Assembly (NCBI GenBank): GCA_023667845.1
Contig: JAMPIU010000206.1
Span: 124,001-188,000, forward strand
Direction: 5' to 3'
DNA: 64,000 nucleotides
From: Dehalobacter sp.
GTDB taxonomy: Bacteria; Bacillota; Desulfitobacteriia; Desulfitobacteriales; Syntrophobotulaceae
The translations under genes and the position numbers were made by a program. Below, one piece after another: positions 14,807-24,600 of the stretch. The notes under the pieces are model-generated. The model did not search any database. It was not told the DNA's origin and saw only the letters and a list, made by a program, of their open reading frames with translations. Every line of letters begins with the position of its first letter. The first letter of the stretch is position 1.

Positions 14807-17188
14807 ATGAATATTTTACGGGAAAAAATTCAAAAAAAACAAATTTATTATCTTGCCAGCCTAATATTTATTTTAATCGGGCTCGTTTACTTCTTTTCCT
14901 GCTTTCAGCGCCCTTTTGTCGGTTTAGATATGAAGAACTCCAGCGGTCAGTGGTATGTGGTTAGTGCCAATCAAAATGGAGAAGGGTATCAATTGGGTAT
15001 CCGGGTTGGTGATCAGATCCTTAAAATCAATTCGCAGGATGCGGGAGACTATCACCTGTTAAAGAAATGGGGGCTGGCCGAAGGCGCTCATAGTATCAGT
15101 TTTTCTGCTAACAATAATACAACAGTACAGACTTTTACTATAGAAATTCTGCCTGCTTACCAAACGATATTTATACTTCCATATTTCATACTTGGGTTTA
15201 TTTTCTGGTTCCTGGGATTTATAGCCTGGTTGAAACGTCCTTTTTTAGTACAGGCCCGTGCTTTATTTTGGTTAAATTATTTCATTGGTTTAGCCATTCT
15301 TCTATCTCAAGCTTCCAGCCGCGCGTTGTTTCTAGGTAAAGAATTGCAGTACATCGCTTTTTTACTGACCGCAGTAGCCTTAGTTTATTTTTTCTCAATT
15401 TTTTCGGAAGGAAATAACACGAAGGTTAATCAATTAGGCTGCAAACTTGTAACAGTTCTTGCCGTAGTATTTTTTATACTACTCGGTATACATGCCATAT
15501 GCTTTTTCAGTCTTTCAAGTTATTTGGTTAAACTGGCATTATTTACGATGATTATCAGTATTTTATTTGTTGTGGTTAACCTGATTCTATTAAAATCGTC
15601 AAAAGATCAAGCAGCGAAAAATGAAGCAAATATTATTCTCTTAGGGTTACTGATTGGCTTCTTGCCTTTTTTTCTTTTTACAGCGCTGCCTGCTCTTTTT
15701 GATTTTAAGCAATTGGTTTATAGTTATGTAGATTCATTTTTTGCCCATTTATTGATTTCAGCTGTACCCTTCTCTCTCTACTTTGTAGTTGTTAATAAAT
15801 ATCTCCCGGATTACCGCCGGATTTACGAAAGATTCATTATTTGTATTATCTCGTCGGTTTCTCTTAGCTTTATCTCGTTGTTAATCTTTTATATTTTAAA
15901 AATTGTGCCTTCTATCACGTTTGAAGTCTATATAGAAATGTTTTTCTTAATTTTTATCCTGATTGTTTGTTCATATTATCTCCAGATTATTTTAAGTAAA
16001 CTATTTAAAAAATCAGGTTTTCTTCAGGAAAAGCAGAGCTTCAAACAAAGGATTGAGGAATTAAACGAGAATCTGACATCCCTGATTGCCGATGATCAAA
16101 TACTCATAGAAATGGCCCAAAATCTTGAAATTGACGGGATTTTCCTTGTTACTGATAATGTCCATTTTCGTGGTCTCAATAAAGCTGTTGGCCGTTTCCA
16201 AGAGAATCTTGTTGAACGTGAAATATTGGAAGAATATTTTAACAACCATAACAAACTTGATATGGAAACGAAAGTACTTGCGGATGATTTTCCCGCTGAA
16301 GTTTTTGTTCCTTTTTCGTCTCATAATTCAGCCTGCGGCGTTTTTTTCGGCCACCGCTTTTCAAGAATTAAGTTTATCCAGTCAGAATTATCTTTTCTGA
16401 CGCTTCTTGCGGGTCAGCTGGTTTATCAATTGCTGATATTAATTGTGATCAATGGCCTTAATAAAGAATTAATTGTGTTAAATGAACGTATAAACGATAC
16501 CAAAACAATAAGCGAAACAGAAATAGAAAATACTATTCCCCCAAATTTTGTATATTCACTTTTTGCAAATATGAATAATCAAGATAGTCTGATTCCGAAA
16601 TTATTAACCGGTCCGTACCACTATGTTCTCGATCAATACAGTTGGCTGGACTACTTGCAAAGAAAGAATTTACCGGAGAGTGTAAAACAGCAAACGATGC
16701 TGAAAATTGGGGAAATCGACCGAGATATTAAGTTTGAAATTTTAGCAAAAATTGATAAGCGCAACCCTCCGCTGTTAGATAAGTCGGGGCTATTACCGAC
16801 TATTGAATTGTGGATTCAGGATTTCATGCGTGAAGAATTGGCTTTAATAATTTTAAATACTTTTGGGATAGAAAATAACAATCGTTTTGATAAGCAAATT
16901 GAAACTGTAGCCTTTCGCTTTATCGAAAAAGGAATCATTAACGCCCTGCGGTATTCAGAGTCCTATGTATTTAAGGTTGATATTATTCTCATAAAGAATA
17001 TTTTGGAGATCATAATCAGCGATAATGGTAAAGGATTTGATGTAAATGAACTGGAAACTTGGCTTATTTCCGGTGCTCATTCGGGTTTGGCTGTCATGAA
17101 GGAACGTATTGAAAGTGTTGGCGGACAATTGAAAATTACTTCACAAATAAATAAAGGGACAACACTAAAAGCAATTTTTCAAGTATGA
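14807..17188 (+). CDS. ComP-like PDZ-domain membrane sensor kinase, H-box apparently degenerate
   Basis: 793 residues. TM1 (about 13-31) is followed by an extracytoplasmic PDZ-like domain (about 35-110: VVSANQNGEGYQLGIRVGDQILKIN), then about eight membrane helices (115-395), a cytoplasmic linker and a C-terminal HATPase domain. This is the architecture of Bacillus ComP. The ATP lid motifs are intact: N box EKGIINALRYSE (about 706-717), DNGKGF (about 739) and HSGLAVMKERIESVGG. PPLLDKSGLLPTIELWI (about 654) fits the end of a HisKA_3 domain. Where the phospho-acceptor motif (RIAxxIHD) should lie, about 570-586, I read EIENTIPPNFVYSLF, with Pro in place of His. No response regulator is adjacent. 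The gene is AT-rich compared with its neighbours, suggesting transfer. It probably senses the upstream peptide. Confidence 0.72.
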   Translation: MNILREKIQKKQIYYLASLIFILIGLVYFFSCFQRPFVGLDMKNSSGQWYVVSANQNGEGYQLGIRVGDQILKINSQDAGDYHLLKKWGLAEGAHSISFSANNNTTVQTFTIEILPAYQTIFILPYFILGFIFWFLGFIAWLKRPFLVQARALFWLNYFIGLAILLSQASSRALFLGKELQYIAFLLTAVALVYFFSIFSEGNNTKVNQLGCKLVTVLAVVFFILLGIHAICFFSLSSYLVKLALFTMIISILFVVVNLILLKSSKDQAAKNEANIILLGLLIGFLPFFLFTALPALFDFKQLVYSYVDSFFAHLLISAVPFSLYFVVVNKYLPDYRRIYERFIICIISSVSLSFISLLIFYILKIVPSITFEVYIEMFFLIFILIVCSYYLQIILSKLFKKSGFLQEKQSFKQRIEELNENLTSLIADDQILIEMAQNLEIDGIFLVTDNVHFRGLNKAVGRFQENLVEREILEEYFNNHNKLDMETKVLADDFPAEVFVPFSSHNSACGVFFGHRFSRIKFIQSELSFLTLLAGQLVYQLLILIVINGLNKELIVLNERINDTKTISETEIENTIPPNFVYSLFANMNNQDSLIPKLLTGPYHYVLDQYSWLDYLQRKNLPESVKQQTMLKIGEIDRDIKFEILAKIDKRNPPLLDKSGLLPTIELWIQDFMREELALIILNTFGIENNNRFDKQIETVAFRFIEKGIINALRYSESYVFKVDIILIKNILEIIISDNGKGFDVNELETWLISGAHSGLAVMKERIESVGGQLKITSQINKGTTLKAIFQV

Positions 17189-17210
17189 TTTAAGTACATA
17201 AAAGAAAAAT

Positions 17211-17256
17211 GCCTTTATTACGACCTCTTAAATCTTCCCTTTTAAAAAGGCTTTTT
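17211..17256 (+). terminator. Terminator downstream of the sensor kinase
   Basis: GCCTTT pairs with AAAGGC across a long AT-rich loop, followed by five T; it lies 23 bases after the kinase stop. Confidence 0.5.
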
Positions 17257-17313
17257 CAGTGGCCTTATATTAATAAGGACTCCGGCTGTTTTTCATAATC
17301 AGAGCCGTCCCCG

Positions 17314-17925
17314 TTAACGCCATCCCCTGGTATAAGTCTCATTGCAGTCGGAACAGATAATTTTCCCTTCGACAAGATGTGCTTTGACTTCTGCAAATGG
17401 CTCCCTGCATTGGGAACATACAACTGTCTGAAAAATTCTGGCCGATTCAATCCGGGGCATAGTGACTTCGGTAACCGTAAATAATCCATCAGCAGGCGCG
17501 GACAGAAATTTTTCAATTCTGTCCTTCTGCAGCGTCCCCCAGACTGCCTTTTCCTGATCACTGGCCGACCCGGCTGATATTTTTGCCTTCAATTCAGTAT
17601 ATTGTTCATCATCCGGTTTGTTGCCGAGTTTTCTTAATATCCTGACCGCTTTGCCGGATTTGCGGTTGGCTAACGTAACCGCCTGTTTGCCGGAATCCTT
17701 ATAAATCAGATTGCCCTTTCCAAGCGTACAACCGGTAAGTACCTGAATCGCATCGACACCGCAGGCATCGTTTTCGACGACCGCAAACAGTTCTTCATCT
17801 GCGGCTCTCATTACACCAAGCGTATCGAGTCCGATAAACGCCTGTCTGAAGCCAATTGCAAGTCCCATGCATTGATGTCCATGAAATTCAACACATTTTT
17901 CCCAGGGTGTTTTTTCTCTGCACAT
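17314..17925 (-). CDS. FmdE-family metal-binding protein with C-terminal zinc ribbon
   Basis: 203 residues; start preceded by AAAGGACTG. The N-terminal domain has the FmdE signature: VEFHGHQCMGLAIGFRQA with a HGHxC metal site, ENDACGVDAIQVLTGCTLGKGNL and FxxxxSGKAVRI-type segments. The C-terminal 45 residues hold two CxxC pairs (VVCSQCREPF, IICSDCNETY), a zinc ribbon. The family is named after subunit E of formylmethanofuran dehydrogenase but is widespread in anaerobes without methanogenesis, often near molybdenum or tungsten enzymes; the true function is unresolved. No such enzyme is adjacent here. Confidence 0.85.
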   Translation of the reverse strand: MCREKTPWEKCVEFHGHQCMGLAIGFRQAFIGLDTLGVMRAADEELFAVVENDACGVDAIQVLTGCTLGKGNLIYKDSGKQAVTLANRKSGKAVRILRKLGNKPDDEQYTELKAKISAGSASDQEKAVWGTLQKDRIEKFLSAPADGLFTVTEVTMPRIESARIFQTVVCSQCREPFAEVKAHLVEGKIICSDCNETYTRGWR

Positions 17926-18027
17926 GATTGGTCAGTCCTTTCTTAAATAACGCGGTAAGCTCATTCAATCGTCTTATTGAGGCAGTGTAAATTGAGATAA
18001 TAATTTATTTTTTGGGGATAGTCGTGG

Positions 18028-18115
18028 GCCACAATACTGCTTTCCGGCCATTGTGCCATCCATGGCACAAAAGGCCGCGCTGCGCACTCCATGCTCCGCT
18101 TACAGCAGAACTGTG
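18028..18115. repeat. Intergenic repeat copy B (palindromic core)
   Basis: Contains TTGTGCCATCCATGGCACAA, a near-perfect palindrome. It is flanked by CGTGGGCC..ACTGCT on one side and a GGCCGCGCTGCGCACTCC segment on the other; both flanks recur around copy C near 36000. It lies between znuB and the FmdE-like gene. Apart from this and a short tandem repeat, 17926-18248 shows no gene. Confidence 0.6.
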
Positions 18116-18144
18116 TCCCCCAGACTGATCATAAGGTTACTTAT

Positions 18145-18176
18145 GTAAGTCTGTAAGTCTATAAGTTTGTAAGTCT
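18145..18176. repeat. Four-copy 8-bp tandem repeat
   Basis: GTAAGTCT appears twice in tandem, then ATAAGTTT, then GTAAGTCT again, an octamer array in the znuB-fmdE intergenic space. Confidence 0.8.
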
Positions 18177-18248
18177 GCATGCCATAGACAGCTCATTATC
18201 TATGTGGTTACTTTAAGAACTTTTTTACTAGAATGGTCATCGTAGATC

Positions 18249-19091
18249 CTATCTTGTTGAAACTTTCCAGATAAATGTCCCGGCAAAGAATAGCGCAAGC
18301 ACCAAAACAATGGTGGCGCCTGTTGCTGTTCCCCAAAAGTACGACAGGATGAGTCCTGCCAGACCTGAAATCAAGGCGATGATCACGGCAAAGACATGAT
18401 ACTGCCTTGTATTTGCCGCGATATTCCGGGAAGCGGCTGCAGGCAGGACAAGCAGGGAACTGATAATCAGAATGCCTACCCAGCGGATCGCGAACGTTAC
18501 CACAACGGCGATCACGATGGCAAATACAAATTCATAAAAGCGGACATGAATTCCCCGGCTTTTGGCCAGGGATTGATTGACACTTACCAGAAGCAGCTTG
18601 TTGAACCAGCCTGCCCAAAACACCAGCACCAGCACAAAAATCAGGGCTAAAATTCCCAGCTCTGAAGGGGTTATGCTTAACAGATCACCGATCAAATACA
18701 CGGAGTACTTGCTAAAGCCGCCGTTGCGTGACAGGAGCACGATACCCAATGCAACTGCCGTTGAGGAAAATACGCCGATGATCGTATCCGTCGATGCCGT
18801 ATTGGCATTTTTAACACTAATCACCGCAACCGCAAACAACACCGAAAAAACCAGCAAAGCCCAAAAAGGGCTTTGAATCCCGAGTACAACTCCCGCCGCA
18901 ACGCCTGTCAACGCCGAATGTCCCAACGCATCTGAGAAAAAGGCCATCCGGTTATTCACGATCATTGTGCCTAGGATACCTAGAATGGGCGTCACCAGAA
19001 GAACAGCCAGCAGGGCGTTCTTCATAAAATCATATTCCAGCCAGGCCAGAGGAAGCAAGGCATCCAGCAGTCTATACCATTGTTCGATCAT
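18249..19091 (-). CDS. znuB: Zinc/manganese ABC transporter permease
   Basis: 280 residues from the ATG at 19091, which follows AGAGGAAG and fits the family start; an upstream in-frame Met would overlap znuC by 89 bases. It is an ABC-3 family permease with about eight helices: LGILGTMIVNNRMAFFSDALGHSALTGVAAG is the conserved first-helix/loop block, and GVFSSTAVALGIVLLS and AIRWVGILIISSLLVLPAAASRNIA are typical. It imports zinc (or manganese) across the membrane with ZnuC and ZnuA. It overlaps znuC by 20 bases. Confidence 0.9.
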   Translation of the reverse strand: MIEQWYRLLDALLPLAWLEYDFMKNALLAVLLVTPILGILGTMIVNNRMAFFSDALGHSALTGVAAGVVLGIQSPFWALLVFSVLFAVAVISVKNANTASTDTIIGVFSSTAVALGIVLLSRNGGFSKYSVYLIGDLLSITPSELGILALIFVLVLVFWAGWFNKLLLVSVNQSLAKSRGIHVRFYEFVFAIVIAVVVTFAIRWVGILIISSLLVLPAAASRNIAANTRQYHVFAVIIALISGLAGLILSYFWGTATGATIVLVLALFFAGTFIWKVSTR

Positions 19092-19899
19092 TGGTTTGTT
19101 CTTCCTCTTTTCTTTTAGATTCAGCGTTTCCTTTCGCCCACCCCATACCAAATGTTTCAATCACTTTCTCGTTATCGAAGACTTCAGCAGCGGTTCCACA
19201 GCATTCGATGGTTGCATGATTCAGCAGTATCACGCGGTCCGCATATTTGGCCACGAGATTCAAATCGTGCGAAACAAGAATAATCGATAAGTCATAGTCC
19301 TGACGCAGCCTGGAGACAATATCATAGAACAGTTCCAACCCTTTCTGGTCGATACCCGACACCGGTTCATCAAGAAACAAGAGATTTGGGACGGGGTCAA
19401 GCGCCAGCGCGAGTAATACTCTTTGCAACTCCCCTCCGGATAGCGCACCCAGTCTTCTGTTAAGCAGATGTTCAGCCTGCACAAGCGTCAAATTCTTTTG
19501 AACGCGTTTTTTTGTTTTTTGAGAAGAACCGAGCCAGACGGGAAAACGGTTGTAAGTCGCCGTAAACAAGTCCAGCACAGTGACCGGCGAACTGTTGTCA
19601 AAATCAAGTTTCTGCGGGACATAGCCGATGAGCGGACGGCCCTTTTGGTTATCTTTAGGATCAAGAAATTCAATCGTTCCCGTGTGTGGAATTTCACCGA
19701 GGATGGCTTTAAACAAGGTTGTCTTACCAGCTCCGTTCGGTCCGATCACCGCAGTCAAATCGCCGCAGTATATTTCAAGATTGATATCCCGCAGTATTTC
19801 TTTGTTATTCAGCGTCACCCCAAGGTGGTTGATCCGCGTACGGCATAAGCCGCATCCGCATTCTTCATATGATTCATGATTGCAGCATTTATTTTTCAT
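19072..19899 (-). CDS. znuC: Zinc/manganese ABC transporter ATP-binding protein
   Basis: 275 residues. Walker A GPNGAGKTT (about 52-60), Q-loop YVPQK, signature LSGGELQRV and Walker B NLLFLDEP, with the switch His in ILVSHDLNLV, make a complete ABC ATPase. An unusual N-terminal tail of about 20 residues is Cys/His rich (CCNHESYEECGCGLC) and may bind zinc, perhaps sensing or handing over the substrate on the cytoplasmic side; that is inference. The start overlaps the znuA stop by 4 bases and the gene overlaps znuB, giving a coupled znuA-znuC-znuB operon. Confidence 0.92.
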   Translation of the reverse strand: MKNKCCNHESYEECGCGLCRTRINHLGVTLNNKEILRDINLEIYCGDLTAVIGPNGAGKTTLFKAILGEIPHTGTIEFLDPKDNQKGRPLIGYVPQKLDFDNSSPVTVLDLFTATYNRFPVWLGSSQKTKKRVQKNLTLVQAEHLLNRRLGALSGGELQRVLLALALDPVPNLLFLDEPVSGIDQKGLELFYDIVSRLRQDYDLSIILVSHDLNLVAKYADRVILLNHATIECCGTAAEVFDNEKVIETFGMGWAKGNAESKRKEEEQTNDRTMV

Positions 19900-20882
19900 T
19901 GGAGGGCCTCCTGCAGTGTCTGCAGATTTTTATCCATCAAATCAATATAAGCATCCATTTTCAGTGGGCCCGTGACGATCGGGTCAAGGTAATAGACACG
20001 GGCACCTGTTTCGTTCGCGATTGTCTCTGCCGTATCCGCAGAATACTGAGGCTCGGCAAACAAAGCCTTGACGTTTAATGCTTTGATTTTTTCGATCGTT
20101 TCAGTCAGTTCTATTGGGCTGGGTTCTGATCCGGGCTCCCGCTCGATCACAGCTGCCACATTCAAATGAAATTCTTCGGCAAAATACGGGAATGCCTCAT
20201 GAAAAGTCACGATATCCCGGTTCTTTACCCCATCCAGGGCCTGGTGCATTTTATTTTTTTCCTGTTCGAGCTTCGCAATATATTCTGCAGTATTTTCCTG
20301 ATATTTTTCAGCATTTTCGGGATCAAGGGCCGCCAGCTTATAGCCAATGTTTTGAACCTGTCTGATCGCTTTAGATATACTCAGCCACACATGCGGATTT
20401 TTCCCTGTCTCATCCTGAATCAGGGTAATCCCTTCACTGGCGTCGATGATCTCCAAATCCGGCATCTGCCCTGTAACCTTAGCGAGGAATGATTCCATTC
20501 CCGCGCCGTTGATCACCAGAACCTTGGCATCTTCCAGGCTTTTCAGATCTTCAGTCGTCAGGGCATAATCGTGGAGACAGCCGGTTGTCGGTTTGGTCAT
20601 ATTGACGACGGTCACGTTCGAGATACCCTTCGTGATGTTTAAAGTAAATAGATAGATCGGATAAAACGAAGTCGCAATTTTCAGCGATCCTCGACTGTCA
20701 TCCGTATTCACCGCGGCGCTCTCCTTCGCGCCGCACCCGCTTAAGGTTACCATGATTGCCAGCAAAGCCGCGCAAAAAGGTTTCGCCCACTTAAAAAACA
20801 TTTTTGTCCTATTGGTCCTATTTGTCCTATTCATTGCCGTTTTATCAATCATAGCCGTCTTTGCGATCTTAGCAGTCATCAA
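19896..20882 (-). CDS. znuA: Zinc-binding ABC transporter lipoprotein (cluster A-I)
   Basis: 328 residues from the first ATG. The lipobox LSGC lies in LLAIMVTLSGCGAK (Cys near residue 50), after a hydrophobic segment. The metal-binding residues of the ZnuA fold are visible: His in TGCLHDYAL, His in NPHVWLS, His in VTFHEAFPYF and Asp/Glu in FAEPQYS. The first 27 residues before MFFKWAKPF are odd, an in-frame run of short repeats including NRTNRTNRT; translation might instead start at that Met. It heads the znuACB operon, with a Zur-type dyad upstream and a divergent Fur-family gene. Confidence 0.9.
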   Translation of the reverse strand: MMTAKIAKTAMIDKTAMNRTNRTNRTKMFFKWAKPFCAALLAIMVTLSGCGAKESAAVNTDDSRGSLKIATSFYPIYLFTLNITKGISNVTVVNMTKPTTGCLHDYALTTEDLKSLEDAKVLVINGAGMESFLAKVTGQMPDLEIIDASEGITLIQDETGKNPHVWLSISKAIRQVQNIGYKLAALDPENAEKYQENTAEYIAKLEQEKNKMHQALDGVKNRDIVTFHEAFPYFAEEFHLNVAAVIEREPGSEPSPIELTETIEKIKALNVKALFAEPQYSADTAETIANETGARVYYLDPIVTGPLKMDAYIDLMDKNLQTLQEALQ

Positions 20883-20900
20883 CTAATTTCCCCTAAAATT

Positions 20901-20921
20901 TGCAAATGGTTCTCATTTGCA
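20901..20921. promoter_or_regulatory. Zur/Fur-type operator upstream of znuA
   Basis: TGCAAATG-GTTCT-CATTTGCA, a perfect 8-5-8 inverted repeat containing the TTCTCATT half-site seen in many Fur/Zur boxes. It lies 19 bases before the znuA start and between znuA and the divergent Fur-family gene. Confidence 0.65.
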
Positions 20922-21176
20922 TTAATATATAAATTGATTATACTACAAAAGTATGCATTTTATTCCCCTTGATTAGAAATTATTCCAAATATTTTTTGGC
21001 AAAGTCATTAATGCTTTGTGAAGCTGTGTAAAAGTATTACAATAGAGTCAGAGTCAGATATATTAGGTTGAAATCATTAAAAATCTTCTGGAGCGACTGA
21101 CAAAAACAACCTCATGATCAATTCGGAGGGCACTGTTCCGTTGTGAGCAAAAATTTGACTAAAAGGACTGAATTCT

Positions 21177-21626
21177 TTGCCTGAAAACCAGCAAGACCCA
21201 TTAAAAGAAATCATGAAAAAAGCAGGGATCAAGAATACCAAGCATAGGAACTTGATATTTGACCTGCTTCAGAATGCGGAAGAACCTCTGACGGCTGAGG
21301 AGATTTTTATTTCTCTAAAAGATAAAAGCTTGTCCATTTGCCTTTCTACCGTCTATCGTACGCTGGAAAAGCTGATGTCGGGCAATCTGCTTCTCAAAAC
21401 GAATATCTCTGATGACGGCAAAGCCAGATATGAACTGAATCATGACCAGCATAAACACTATCTGATTTGTATGAAGTGCAACAAACGGATCTCGATTGCG
21501 GACTGCCCAATGAAAGAATTCGAAAAGGCCCTGAAAGACCAGGCCGATTTCGATGTGATCCAGCACAAATTGGAAATCTACGGTTACTGTCAGGACTGCA
21601 AGACCTCGCCGCAGCCAAAAAGATAA
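21177..21626 (+). CDS. zur: Fur-family metalloregulator, probable zinc regulator Zur
   Basis: 149 residues from a TTG preceded by AAAGGA; no ATG gives a plausible length. The winged-helix part (TKHRNLIFDLLQNAEEPLTAEEIFISL, STVYRTLEKL) and the C-terminal dimer domain with NHDQHKHYLICMKC and CQDC (structural zinc site) identify Fur family. Its position, divergent from znuACB with a dyad operator between them, argues for a zinc-responsive repressor, although PerR or Fur specificity cannot be ruled out by eye. Its 3' end overlaps the convergent addA end by 37 bases. Confidence 0.85.
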   Translation: MPENQQDPLKEIMKKAGIKNTKHRNLIFDLLQNAEEPLTAEEIFISLKDKSLSICLSTVYRTLEKLMSGNLLLKTNISDDGKARYELNHDQHKHYLICMKCNKRISIADCPMKEFEKALKDQADFDVIQHKLEIYGYCQDCKTSPQPKR

Positions 21627-24600
21627 AAATACTTTTCTTTGACTTTTTTCCCTGTCAGCATTTCCAGCGCCCTGGCGTAATAGAGAATCTGCTGGCGGTA
21701 CCTTTCCAGAATAATGCGGGATCCGCCTTCCGGAATCCGGTCCGTCTTATAGTCAACCAGAACAATCCCGTCCTCTTCCTCAAAATAACAGTCAATAATG
21801 CCCTGCAGCAAGACGACCTCCTGCCCGCAGGCACCTGCCGCCATGTCAGGGAATACTTCCCGGCATGGTATTTCTATATTAAAACGGACTTCACGGTTTA
21901 CACTGCCTGAAGCCTTCATTCTGCGTCCGAGCGGGGACTCGAGAAAAAACATTATCTTTTCCGGATCGACGCTTTCAGCCTGCTGCTCTGTGAGCAGTTC
22001 TTTTTTGACCATTTCCTGAATCTGATTCGGAATGTCATTGCGCTGAACATCCAGGTGCTGCATGACAAAATGCAGAATTGTTCCCACTTCTGCCGCATTT
22101 AGCCCTTTCTTTTCTTCGAGAAACAACGGCTTTTTGATCAGCTGCGGCAGGGAAGCCGATCCGTTTGCAAGCCCCAGCCCTGTCTCTTCCGAAAGCTCCG
22201 CTTCCAGCCGTCTCTTCAGTTCGGTGACAGAGACTTTGGGCGGGATTCGGGTACTGGCAGTGAAAGTATACTCCCAGCCAAGCCTTCGCGCAATCTCTTT
22301 CTTTACATCTCTGCGGTGGAGTCGATCACTGTCGCTGTCATTATTATCACTATTATCTCTACTATCGTTATTATCGTTATTATCATCATTAACTTCGGTA
22401 TCACCGTGATCTTCGGTCTCCTGATGTAAACTAGCCAGCCATCGGATGAATGTTTCTTCTTCCTTTTCCTGAACGGCTGATCTGCCAAGAAGCTCATTTT
22501 TTGTCCACATGCGGATCTGCCATTCGGACGGATCGTCAAGCAGACCGTTTCCCGATGCTCCCTCTGTTACATCGGTAGGATACCCGAGCCAGCCGGCCCG
22601 AGTGGCAGTGCTGCAGCCCCGGTACTTTATGAGTGCCGGCCCGATCCAGTCCAGATATTTTTCTCCTTTGAATACTTCGTATGCAGGCAGCTTTTCCGGA
22701 TCACCTGCAGCAGCTTTAGACCATTTATTCAACGCCTTCCGAGCATTGGAAACTGCTCCGGAGATAATCAGCTTTTCCCTGGCTCTGGTCAAGGCCACAT
22801 AGAGAATCCGCATTTCTTCCGACAGGGTCTCCATCCTGATTTGTTCCCGAATTGCATATTTAGGAACAGACGGATACGCTATCCTGAGCCTCGGATCCGC
22901 AACGTCAGGACCGAGTCCAAGCTCCTGATGAAATAAAATACTCCTGTTTAAATCATGAAAGTTAAATTTCTTGCCGCATCCGGCCAAAATAACGACCGGG
23001 AATTCCAGCCCTTTGCTTTTATGAATACTCATAATCCGGACGACATTATCATTTTCACCAAGGATTTTGGCATTGCCAAAATCACCCTGGTTGCTTTTAA
23101 GCTTGTCAATGAAATTAATAAAATTGAACAGCCCTTTAAAACTCGTTTCCTCATATTGTCTGGCCCGTTCAAATAGAATCCGGAGATTGGCCTGACGCTG
23201 CACGCCCCCAGGCATCGCTCCGACAATCCCATAATAGCCTGTCTCGGTATAAAGCTGCCAGAGCAGCCCGTCGGCAGACAGATATTGAGCGGTGTCCCGC
23301 CATCTGTGAAGGTTGCTCAGGAACATTGCTGCTTTCTTTTTCAGCGTTTCTTTTCCAGGTGTTTCGTTCTTCATTTTTCCTATCTCAGATTTTCCGTCCG
23401 CGAGTTGATTCTGAAATTTGATTCCCGGCTTACTGCTCTCTAATTCGTTATCAGGCTTTCCGCTCTCCGGTTCAGGAGTATCCTCTTCTGCCGTCTCTTC
23501 CACCAACTGTTTAAGCGCCTCATAGATCGGCACATGCCGTCTGGTAAGCCGCAGCCCGGCGAGTTCATCAGATGAGAAAGCGGCCAGCGGCGATCTCAGA
23601 ACGGCCAATAACGGAATATCCTGCAACGGATTATCAATGATCTGGAGCAGTGACAGGATCACCTGTACCTCGGAAGACTTGAAAAATCCTGTGCCGGTAT
23701 CAGCAAAGGCAGGGATGCCAGCCGCCGTCAGTTCCTCTGTGAATACCTCGGACCAGTTCCGGGTGGTCCGGAGAAGAATGACAATGTCGCTGCAGCGCAG
23801 CTCTCGGTACGCTTTGCTTTCCTTATCATAAACTGCCGCCCGTCTGCCCTGTTCGTCCGGCTGGAATAGTTCCTCTATCCTTCGAACCGTAAAGCGGGCT
23901 TCGCACTGGATCGCATCCAGCATCCCCGGGTCAATCTGTTCCGTTTCATCAGAGAGGCCATTTGAGGCGTCCGCAAACTCCGTCAATTCCTGTTCTTCCT
24001 GACCTGAACTGTCAGAAAATCCGTTTTCCTGATCCAACCGCTCCGGATCACCTGTTTGAATAAGATGAAATTCTACGGATCCGCCAACAGTCAGCTGTTC
24101 CTGGTCATTTTCGGCAAAGACGGCTCCCGGATTCAAAGCCTCGTTGTCATTGTAGTCCAGTTCCCCGACCTGAACCGACATGATCTGCCTGAAAATGTAG
24201 TTAACAGCATCAACCACTTCCCGGCGGCTGCGGAAATTCTTATACAGGCAAATTTTTCGATGGCTGGCGCCTTGTTCCGGAGAGTAACTGTGATACTTCT
24301 CCAGAAACAGTTCCGGTTTAGCCTGTCTGAATCTGTAAATACTCTGTTTGACATCTCCGACCATAAAGACATTCGGTCTGGCTGATCCTGTCCGGGAAAT
24401 CATCTGAAGCAAAATCTCCTGGACCAGATTGCTGTCCTGGTACTCATCGACCAGAATTTCCGCGAAACGTTCCTGATAGCGTTTGGCTGCTTCAGACGGC
24501 ACATACGCTCCCGTTTCATCCTGCACCGTCAGAATTTCGAGGCAAAAATGTTCCAGGTCATTAAAATCCACCAGAGACTTGCCATTCTTTTTCAGCGCAT

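Noticed and set aside
17926-18248. Molybdenum-cofactor riboswitch before the FmdE-like gene
   Set aside because: The structured-looking sequence there matches the dispersed repeat, and the Moco-RNA landmarks were not found.
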